From Limivivens faecihominis (GTDB taxonomy: Bacteria > Bacillota > Clostridia > Lachnospirales > Lachnospiraceae): a stretch of DNA of 24,650 nt. Positions within the stretch are counted from its first letter, which is position 1. Each line of letters opens with the position of its first letter. The translations under genes and the position numbers were made by a program. The stretch spans positions 1 through 24,650 of the forward strand of contig NZ_JAJEPR010000043.1 in NCBI RefSeq assembly GCF_020686945.1, in the 5' to 3' direction. Positions 15,777 through 22,700 of this stretch are shown one piece after another. Below the pieces are notes generated by a model. It saw nothing but the letters and a program-made list of their open reading frames with translations, had not been told where the DNA came from and did no database searches.

Positions 15777-15880
15777 TGGAACTCTAAGACACTTGCTGTC
15801 TTCGTTTTGAAAATGACAGGTGCTTTTGCTTTGGGAGGCAAGAAAAAATCTTCCATTCTTTAGGTTGATGAAGTATAATG
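15777..15880 (+). repeat. Repeat C-E, copy 2: terminator plus promoter block E
   Basis: The copy begins TGGAACTCTAAG, the last codons and stop of mob, although no mob gene precedes it here. The E part (15850-15880) has TATAAT at 15874-15879 and drives cargo gene 4. Confidence 0.88.
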
Positions 15881-15915
15881 TAAGCAACAAACTTGAAGTT
15901 TAAGGGGATGATATT

Positions 15916-16386
15916 ATGGATTTTGCTATATTTAGATTGTTTATAAGAGTTTCATTATTTGTTATAGCGTTAATTGCTTGCATTATCTATCTAATTAAAA
16001 AAAGAAAACTTATCTATTCGATATTTTTTGATAAAGAAGCGATAAAAAAAGAATATACTGGAAAAAATGATATAATATTTCTTCGATTGGCTAATACCAT
16101 TCTTGTTATAGTAGCTATTCTTTTAATCTTATATTTGAAAGATTTTGTTTTAGATATGCCTTACATCATAAACAAACAGTATAGTTATGCAGAAGGATAT
16201 GTAACTGAACAATCTCATGGTGGTGCAGATATATCTTCTGAAAGAAGAAGTGTTTTTCTATATGATAAAGTTAAAGATGATGAAATCGAAATCACAGTAT
16301 TTTCAAGGTATATTGATAAAAATACTTATTTAAAGGTACAATATCTTCCGCATACGAAATATGGTGCTATTGTAGAAATTAAATAA
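15916..16386 (+). CDS. Cargo gene 4: small two-helix membrane protein, function unknown
   Basis: The product is 156 residues. ATG 15916 follows AAGGGG (15902-15907). Two membrane helices lie at about 5-27 (IFRLFIRVSLFVIALIACII) and 57-75 (LANTILVIVAILLILYL), separated by a basic loop. The remaining 80 residues (YSYAEGYVTEQSHGG..., then VFLYDKVKDDEIEITVFSRY and VQYLPHTKYGAIVEIK) look like a compact β domain. Strong AT bias sets it apart from the mob and helicase genes. I do not recognise the family. It occupies the same cassette position as cargo gene 3, between C-E copy 2 and D copy 2. Confidence 0.75.
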   Translation: MDFAIFRLFIRVSLFVIALIACIIYLIKKRKLIYSIFFDKEAIKKEYTGKNDIIFLRLANTILVIVAILLILYLKDFVLDMPYIINKQYSYAEGYVTEQSHGGADISSERRSVFLYDKVKDDEIEITVFSRYIDKNTYLKVQYLPHTKYGAIVEIK

Positions 16387-16434
16387 TTCATTCTAAAAAG
16401 AAAATTTCCAGTTTGTATAACTGGCAACCCAACC

Positions 16435-16497
16435 ACAATTAAATCTTCACAGCTTTGCTAAGCAGGAAATCTGAAAAGGTCTCCTGCTTTTTTGCAC
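16435..16497 (+). repeat. Repeat D, copy 2, containing a terminator
   Basis: This second copy of the 63-bp D repeat has the stem AAGCAGGA (16460-16467) with TCCTGCTT (16482-16489), then a T tract. It ends cargo gene 4 and is followed by the last C copy. Confidence 0.9.
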
Positions 16498-16510
16498 CTA
16501 AAATTAAATA

Positions 16511-16563
16511 TGGAACTCTAAGGCACTTGCTGTTTTCGTTTTGAAAATGACAGGTGCTTTTTT
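16511..16563 (+). repeat. Repeat C, copy 3 (terminator; no E block)
   Basis: TGGAACTCTAAGGCAC through CAGGTGCTTTTTT repeats the mob end and its terminator hairpin. Here it is followed by the ribosome site of the primase-like gene instead of promoter block E, so this is the original right border of the insertion locus. Confidence 0.88.
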
Positions 16564-16583
16564 CGTTTCAGGAAAGGAGTCAC

Positions 16584-17222
16584 ATGAATGTATTTGAAGT
16601 TGTAAAAGAAAATGTTACTGCCCGACAAGCCGCAGAAGCCTATGGCTTGAAAGTGGGTCGCACAGGTATGGCGTGCTGTCCGTTTCACTCAGATAAGTCC
16701 CCCAGTATGAAGCTGGATGAACGCTATTACTGTTTTGGCTGCGGAGCAACCGGAGACGCTGTTGATCTCACAGCGAAGCTATTCGGTATCGGGCTGAGGG
16801 AAGCTGCTGTCAAACTTGCTGAAGATTTTGGTCTTAACTATGACAGCCGACAAAAGCCCAGTGTCCGCCCTCGTATTCGTGAGCCGACACCGGAACAGAA
16901 GTATCAAAAAGGAGAAAATCATTGCTACAAGGTGCTGACGGATTATTTTCATCTTCTTAGAGAATGGGAAAAGAAATACGCTCCTAAACAGCCGGATGAG
17001 GAATGGAATCCCCTGTTTGCAGAAGCACTGCATAAGAAGAACTATATCGAATATCTGCTTGATATTCTTCTGTATGGTTCATTGGAGGAACGAAAAGCAC
17101 TTGTGGCAGAACAGAGAAAGGAGGTGTTAAAACTTGAACAGCGAATTGCAGAACTGTCAGCAGACAGAACCATGCACAGTAGAAGAAATCCGAAACAGCT
17201 TAGAGCAGAGCGAGAAAGGTAA
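16584..17222 (+). CDS. CHC2 zinc-finger primase-like protein
   Basis: The 212-residue product starts MNVFEVVKENVTARQAAEAY. ATG 16584 has GAAAGGAG (16572-16579) ahead, and the frame upstream runs into repeat C. The DnaG-type zinc finger has CPFH (C32, H35) and CFGC (C50, C53), followed by GDAVDLTAKLFGIGLREAAVKL. No TOPRIM polymerase domain is present, so it is a primase-like zinc-finger protein rather than a full primase. The C-terminus is coiled-coil-like. Its last 89 bases overlap the helicase gene. With the VirE-type helicase it probably serves replication of the excised or transferred element. Confidence 0.88.
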   Translation: MNVFEVVKENVTARQAAEAYGLKVGRTGMACCPFHSDKSPSMKLDERYYCFGCGATGDAVDLTAKLFGIGLREAAVKLAEDFGLNYDSRQKPSVRPRIREPTPEQKYQKGENHCYKVLTDYFHLLREWEKKYAPKQPDEEWNPLFAEALHKKNYIEYLLDILLYGSLEERKALVAEQRKEVLKLEQRIAELSADRTMHSRRNPKQLRAERER

Positions 17223-18510
17223 GGTTTATAATACTGCCGCAAATTATAAGCGTGTTCTGCAATATGACCCGCTTTTGAAAGGGGCTATCCGAAAAAATCT
17301 TCTGACCGAAAGAATCGACATTGTGAAGCCCCTCGGTTGGTATCGTGACAGCCCGACATTGACGGATGTGGATGTGAAATATCTGCTCCTATATTTTGAA
17401 GAAAACTATGGATTGACCGTAGAGAAGAAAATCATAGACGCAGTTGCGGTTATTGCCAATGAAAACCGTTACCACCCTGTCTGTGATTTTCTCAATGCCT
17501 TGCAATGGGACGGAACGGAACGCATACGCTTCTGTCTGCACCGCTTTCTCGGTTCTGATACAGATGATTACACCTATGAAGCATTGAAGTTGTTTCTGTT
17601 GGGTGCTATCTCACGAGCCTTTAAGCCGGGGTGTAAATTTGAGGTAATGCTCTGTCTTGTAGGCGGTCAGGGAGCCGGAAAGTCCTCTTTCTTCCGTTTG
17701 CTTGCGGTCAATGATGACTGGTTCTCTGATGATTTGAAAAAGCTGGATGATGAAAATGTGTACCGCAAAATGCAGGGGCATTGGATTATTGAAATGTCGG
17801 AAATGATTGCAACTGCCAACGCTAAGAGCATTGAAGAAATCAAGTCCTTTCTGAGCCGACAAAAGGAAACCTATAAGATACCCTATGAAACACATCCGGC
17901 AGACAGAAAACGACAATGTGTGTTTGGAGGTTCTTCTAATACCCTTGACTTTCTTCCCCTTGACCGAACAGGCAACCGCCGCTTCGTTCCGGTTATGGTC
18001 TATCCTGAAAGGGCTGAGGTTCATATTTTGGCGGATGAACAGGCTTCCAGAGAGTATATCAATCAGATGTGGGCAGAAGCTATGGAGATTTACAGAAGCG
18101 GCAATTTCCGTCTGAGATTCAGTCCGGCTATGAACGCTTATCTGAAAGCCCACCAAAAGGACTTTATGCCGGAGGACACAAAGGCAGGACAGATTTTAGA
18201 TTATCTGGAACGCTATTCCGGCAGCATAGTCTGCTCCAAACAGCTTTACAAAGAAGCACTGGGGCATGATTATGACGAACCGAAACAATGGGAACTGCGA
18301 GAGATCAATGACATTATGAATAACGCTGTCACAGGCTGGAGGGCGTTCAGCAATCCGAGGTATTTTCCAGAGCCTTACCGCAGACAAAAAGGCTGGGAGC
18401 GTATCAGAAACGACAACGAGCCTGACAACAGCATGGATGGTTTTCAAGAAATCCCGACAGAGGAAATGGAACAGTTAGGGCTTCCGGAAGAATGGTTGAA
18501 GCAAAAATAA
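17134..18510 (+). CDS. VirE-type (virulence-associated E) P-loop helicase/ATPase
   Basis: The product is 458 residues. The start is TTG 17134 (then NSELQNCQQTEPC), because a perfect AAAGGAGGTG (17118-17127) lies 6 bases upstream and no better start exists. Walker A is GGQGAGKS (G177-S184), and a Walker B-like HWIIEMSEM follows. The downstream blocks (SIEEIKSFLSRQKETYKIPY, GNRRFVPV) are typical of the VirE/D5-like superfamily 3-type helicases found in phages and mobile elements. The gene overlaps the CHC2 gene by 89 bases, and the two likely act as a primase-helicase pair. Iteron-like repeats begin 6 bases after the stop. Confidence 0.9.
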   Translation: MNSELQNCQQTEPCTVEEIRNSLEQSEKGKVYNTAANYKRVLQYDPLLKGAIRKNLLTERIDIVKPLGWYRDSPTLTDVDVKYLLLYFEENYGLTVEKKIIDAVAVIANENRYHPVCDFLNALQWDGTERIRFCLHRFLGSDTDDYTYEALKLFLLGAISRAFKPGCKFEVMLCLVGGQGAGKSSFFRLLAVNDDWFSDDLKKLDDENVYRKMQGHWIIEMSEMIATANAKSIEEIKSFLSRQKETYKIPYETHPADRKRQCVFGGSSNTLDFLPLDRTGNRRFVPVMVYPERAEVHILADEQASREYINQMWAEAMEIYRSGNFRLRFSPAMNAYLKAHQKDFMPEDTKAGQILDYLERYSGSIVCSKQLYKEALGHDYDEPKQWELREINDIMNNAVTGWRAFSNPRYFPEPYRRQKGWERIRNDNEPDNSMDGFQEIPTEEMEQLGLPEEWLKQK

Positions 18511-18516
18511 AAGCCA

Positions 18517-18729
18517 GTTGTCGCTTCGGTTGTCGAGCCGGTTGTCGGTCTGGTTGTCGGGTAAAAATCCCGAAAGCCTTGATATTGCGGCACTTTTCCC
18601 TCTCTGACAACCATGACAACCAATATTATAAAGAAAAAGGAAATAGTAAAAAGATAGTATCGCCCGATAAAGAAAAAAGGTTTTCTGATGTCCGTTGTCG
18701 GAACTTCGTTGTCAGACCTTTCCTTGTCG
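18517..18729 (+). repeat. GTTGTCG heptamer cluster (candidate iterons/replication origin)
   Basis: Four GTTGTCG copies begin at 18517, 18529, 18541 and 18553, exactly 12 bases apart. Two inverted copies (TGACAAC) lie at 18605 and 18614. Three more, two of them variant, lie at 18694, 18708 and 18723. Between the sets is an AT-rich stretch (about 18621-18660). Direct and inverted heptamers around AT-rich DNA next to primase and helicase genes suggest a replication origin; a regulator site is the alternative. No convincing gene fills this 248-base gap. Confidence 0.65.
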
Positions 18730-18758
18730 GGCTTTTTTCATTTAAGGAGGAATATCGT

Positions 18759-18956
18759 ATGACAAATATTGTGAACAGTACACTACCCACCCAAAATAAC
18801 CATTCGGAGAAAAACAAACCGGATGGAGTTTTTGTGATTAAGCAAGGCAAAACAAATTATAAAGTCAAAGTGTTTTTTGACCATAGTAGCGGTTTGACTG
18901 CGGAGGACAGGTTGAAACGCATTATTCAGGCAGAAGCAGAGAGAGAATCTGCGTAA
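18759..18956 (+). CDS. tnpW: TnpW family small transposon protein
   Basis: The product is 65 residues (MTNIVNSTLPTQNNHSEK...). ATG 18759 follows AAGGAGG (18744-18750); the longer upstream frame crosses the iterons and is not natural. The core PDGVFVIKQGKTNYKVKVFF followed by DHSSGLTAEDRLKRIIQ fits the TnpW family of Tn4451-like elements: a short β unit and a C-terminal helix. The biochemical function is unknown. It is the last gene of the element, 44 bases from the right end. Confidence 0.8.
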   Translation: MTNIVNSTLPTQNNHSEKNKPDGVFVIKQGKTNYKVKVFFDHSSGLTAEDRLKRIIQAEAERESA

Positions 18957-18984
18957 GTAATATGAAAAATATCCACGCACCCCC

Positions 18985-18990
18985 TTGACA
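18985..18990 (+). promoter_or_regulatory. -35 half (TTGACA) of the split recombinase promoter
   Basis: A perfect TTGACA lies 10 bases inside the right end. In the integrated state the sequence 17 bp downstream (19008-19013, CCCTGC) is no -10. After circularization it would face TATTTT of the left end with a 17-bp spacer (10 bases from the right end plus 7 from the left end). Confidence 0.7.
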
Positions 18991-18998
18991 AAAGCTTT

Positions 18999-19002
18999 CA
19001 GA
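18999..19002. other. Right attachment site core (attR), CAGA
   Basis: These four bases, shared with attL, join the element end to the resumed topB frame (GAA GAT ACC). The GA at 19001-19002 is the probable crossover dinucleotide. Confidence 0.8.
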
Positions 19003-19669
19003 AGATACCCTGCTATCTGCGATGGAACGTGCAGGAAATGAAGAGCTGACCGAAGATACGGAAAAGAAAGGACTTGGTACTCCGGCAACAAGGGCAGCAA
19101 TCATTGAAAAACTGATTCAGTCTGGTTTTGTGAAAAGAGAAAAGAAAAATCTGGTGCCGACAGATGATGGCAATGTACTGATTACGGTTCTGCCGGACGA
19201 GATTAAATCTCCGAAGATGACCGCAGAGTGGGAAATGGCATTGAATCACATTGCCCAGAATACAGAGACAGCAGATGAATTCTTAAATGGGATTACAGAG
19301 CTGATGCAGGAACTGGTTGCCAGGTATCAGGGGATTTCAGAAGAAAAGAAAGACCGATTTCAAGGAAAGGCAAAAGGAGAAGTCATTGGCAAATGTCCCC
19401 GATGTGGAGCAGATGTCAAGGAAGGGAAAATAAACTTTTACTGTTCTGACCGGAATTGTGCTTTTACCTTATGGAAGAATGATAAATTCCTTGCAAGCCA
19501 GGGGAAAAAGATGGATAAGACGGCAGCAAAGAAGTTCCTGTCTAAAGGAAAAATCCATTATAAGGATCTGGTATCCAGAAAAACAGGGAGACAGTATGAA
19601 GCAACTGTGGAGATGGTTGATCCCGGAGAGGGAAATGTACAGTTCAATCTGATTTTCCCACAACGATAA
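19001..19669 (+). pseudogene. topB: DNA topoisomerase III, 3' fragment (continues 7086-8491)
   Basis: The sequence resumes topB at codon 469-470 and reads EDTLLSAMERAGNEELTEDT, then the conserved KKGLGTPATRAAIIEKL and VKREKKNLVPTDDG. It ends in a Cys-containing domain (CPRCGAD, later YCSDRNCAFTLW) resembling the zinc-binding repeats at topoisomerase C-termini. Alone it could start at an internal ATG (19022), but no ribosome site or promoter is visible. Joined to the 5' fragment it yields 690 residues. The family normally relaxes or decatenates single-stranded regions of DNA. In ICEs its task during transfer is inferred. Confidence 0.93.
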
Positions 19670-19680
19670 GTAGTGTATTG

Positions 19681-19706
19681 CAGGCAGTCTAAGGACTGTC
19701 TGTTTT
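19681..19706 (+). terminator. Terminator after topB
   Basis: CAGGCAGTC (19681-19689) pairs with GACTGTCTG (19694-19702) around a TAAG loop, with one G-T pair, followed by TTTT. It sits 11 bases after the topB stop and 32 before the surface-protein start, so it could end or attenuate readthrough. Confidence 0.7.
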
Positions 19707-19737
19707 AATACAAATATATGAAAGAGAGGACCTTAGC

Positions 19738-22700
19738 ATGAAGAAAAAAGGTAATTTTAGAAAAGTAGTATCTGGCTTGCTGGTAGGCATGACAATGCTT
19801 AGTACAGTGTTATCTCCGATGACTGCATATGCAGCGGAGATCCAGCCAGAGGAAAAACCTCCACTTTATGAGGAAGTGAAAGACCTTCTGGATGAAGATG
19901 AGGTGGTGACTGCCAAAGATTATGAAATTGAAACAGGCAGTGTATTTGATGTGAAATCAGATTATACCGGACTGGAAATCAAGGATGATAACAAGGTTAA
20001 AGTCACATTTGAGGAAGCAAAGAATGATAAGAATGAGGATTTTACGACAGATCATGCGGACACTTACAAAGCGGTCTATTATGTGGAACCGGTAAATCAG
20101 GAGCATCCGAAGTACCAGATCAGCCGAAAACTGATTGTGCGTGAGAAAGAAACAGAAGCGCAGAAAGAGGCGTCTGGGAGTGAAGCAATGACCGAATCCG
20201 AAACAGCTGGCAGTGAACAGCAGACAGAGGAAGCGGAGGATTCAGAAACAGACTCGGAGATTACCGATATTGACGCTGATGAATTTGATGATTTAGTAGA
20301 GCAGGCACAGAATCAGGATACCTATGATGAAGAATCAGGGTTAGAGCTTCATGATGTTTTGGAACAGGCAGGAGAAGAAGGCGTGGATCTTGAAGCTATG
20401 GAAGAGGGAGAGATTGCAACATTTGAAGCAGTTTCGGCTTATTCAGCAAGAAGTACACAGCAGGTAACAATTGAAAAAGGACCACTGTATAGATATGCAG
20501 ATTATAATCTTGGAACCTATCTGACAGAGCCGTACTATATCAGCTACGGAAGCGTCAGAGCAGTTGCGTATTGTGTACAGCCTGCTAAGCCAGGACCTGG
20601 ATCTGGAAATTATACAATCACAAAGATTGGAGACAATCAGGCGTTAGCAAAAGTGTGTTATTACGGTACAGATGCCGCAGGAAGCGAAAGCTTTTTTGCG
20701 AATAAACACACGGATTTTTCAGAAGGAAAAAGATTCATCATTATTCACATGGCTGCATCGTATGCCAATGGAAGCAGTGATGCTTTTTACGGAACCAATG
20801 CTACAGGAGAGGCTTTGGCAAAAGAACTCTATAATTATTGTGTGAATAAGCCAGAAATACCAGATGTAGCGATGTCATTTTCAAAGCCGAGTGTAAAGGC
20901 TTATGTAGATGGAAATGTTCAGAGAACGGAGAACATTAAGTTCAACGCATCTTCCCAGCAGAAAATTACCATGGACTTACCAAAAGGAGTAAAGCTCCAT
21001 AATGTATCTACTGGAAATGTAAGTGCGGCAGGTGCAAGCGTAACAATTGGAGGAGGAACCACGTTTTATCTTTCAGCGCCTCTGACACAGACAAAAGATG
21101 TAAGTGCTACTTTTTCTGCAAAAATGAAGGGAAGTATTACAAAAGATTATTCAGCATATAAACTGACTACGAATGCAAGTGTTCAGGATCTGGCATTTGT
21201 GTTTGGAGAAGGTGTTGCTGATGAAAAATATGTAAGCTTAAAAGTGTCCTGGATTGAACAGGCTACGATCGAAATCGTAAAGAAAGACGATACAGCGGAT
21301 GTCAATCTTTCTGGTGCAGTATTCGGTATATACAGCGATGAGGCATGTACAAAGCTGATCACTCAGATGCCGGCAACAGATAAGAATGGAAAATCCTCTG
21401 TTACAATCATCAAGACACAGGATACCGTTTATCTGAAAGAGATCACAGCGCCACAGGGATATGTAGTAAATGCAACGGCAACAAATGTAAAACTGGTAGC
21501 AAGTAAGACATCATCGGTAACCGTGGAAAATAAGGAACAGCTGGCAGAGCTTACCATTTATAAAGAAGGACAGGTTCTTACCAGAGCAGATGTCAGTGAA
21601 AATGGAACGGTATTTCAGTATGAAAACCGCAGACAGAAAAATGCAGTATATAACGTGTATGCCGGAGCGGATATCGTAACTGCTTATGGCACAAAAGTGT
21701 ACAGCAAAGGTGATCTGGTAAAAGAGAACCTGACAACAGGTGAGAATGGTTCTGTCACACTGAAAAACCTGCATCTTGGAACCTATGTGGTAAAAGAAGC
21801 AAAAGCACCGGACAATTTCTATAACGGCAGCGAAGAAAAGCCAGTGACTCTGACCTATGCCGGACAGAATAAAGAAGTTGTATTTGCAGATGTGACTTTT
21901 AACAACGAGAGACAGAAAGCAGATGTTTCCGTAGTAAAACAGGATAAAGACACCAAGAAACCCCTGAATGGCGGTATTTTTGCTCTGTATGCATCCGATG
22001 ATATTAGAAATGCAGATGGAACCGTTGTTGTGAAAAAAGGAACACTGATTGAGAAAGCAACTACTGGAGCAGATGGGAATGCAAAATTCACAGCGGATCT
22101 TCCGATTGGATATTCCTATTTTGTAAAAGAAGATCAGGCACCGGAAGGCTATGTAAGAAATACAGAAGATGTGTATACGTTCAAGTTTTCTTACACCAAT
22201 GATAAAGAAGCAACCGTATCATTTGCTCATATCTTCAGCAATGACCGTGTGACAGCAAAAATCAATTTATTCAAAGTTGATAAAGAAACAGGAAAAGCAG
22301 TACCACAGGGAGATGCCACACTGAAAGGTGCAGTTTATGGTCTGTATGCCCGTGAAGATATCGTGCATCCGGACGGAGCAACTGGAACTATTTATAAAGC
22401 AGGAGAACAGGTAGCTTCTCTTACAACAGATGACAAAGGACAGGCTTCTGTAAATGGCTTGTATCTTGGCAAATATTATATCAAAGAGATTACACCTCCG
22501 ACCGGATACCTGGCAGATACAGAAGAGCATGATCTTACGTGCAGTTATGAAGGAGATATGACAGCAGAAGTAAAAAGAGAGTGCACTTCCAGTGAGCAGG
22601 TCATCAAGCAGCCATTCCAGATCATTAAAGCAGCCAACAATGGAAAGACAGATGCAGATCTGTTATCCGGAGCTGGATTTACAGTTTATCTGAAATCTTC

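Larger units (their letters stand above)
8490..19000 (+). mobile_element. Nested Tn4451-like mobilizable element (serine recombinase/MobV IME) inserted in topB
   Basis: The borders are inferred from topB. The left junction reads ...TACACAGA|TGTG and the right GCTTTCAGA|AGATACC. Keeping one copy of the shared CAGA restores CAG TAC ACA GAA GAT ACC (QYTEDT) and a 2,073-bp, 690-residue topB frame, so the ends are fixed to within 4 bases. The element is 10,511 bp, starting and followed by GA. GA dinucleotides are the known cores for the TnpX/TndX recombinases of Tn4451 and Tn5397. Contents are recombinase, tnpV, two small genes, cassette array 1, oriT region, MobV relaxase, cassette array 2, CHC2 protein, VirE helicase, iterons and tnpW. 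It encodes no mating channel. Confidence 0.92.

Noticed and set aside
11540..16563. Integron-type cassette array
   Set aside because: There is no tyrosine integron integrase and no attC-like folded site at the cassette ends. The repeats are promoter and terminator blocks, so homologous recombination is the simpler explanation.
18517..18565. CRISPR-like reading of the phased heptamers
   Set aside because: A 7-base unit at a 12-base step is far too short for repeat-spacer structure, and no cas gene is present.
18492..18758. Longer frame upstream of TnpW (SCRFGCRAGCRSGCR...)
   Set aside because: The Cys/Arg repeats are just the translated heptamer cluster. TnpW homology and the ribosome site begin at 18759.
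8490..19000. Long terminal inverted repeats at the element ends
   Set aside because: Comparison of the first and last 40 bases shows no convincing inverted match beyond the CAGA core, as expected for a serine recombinase element.
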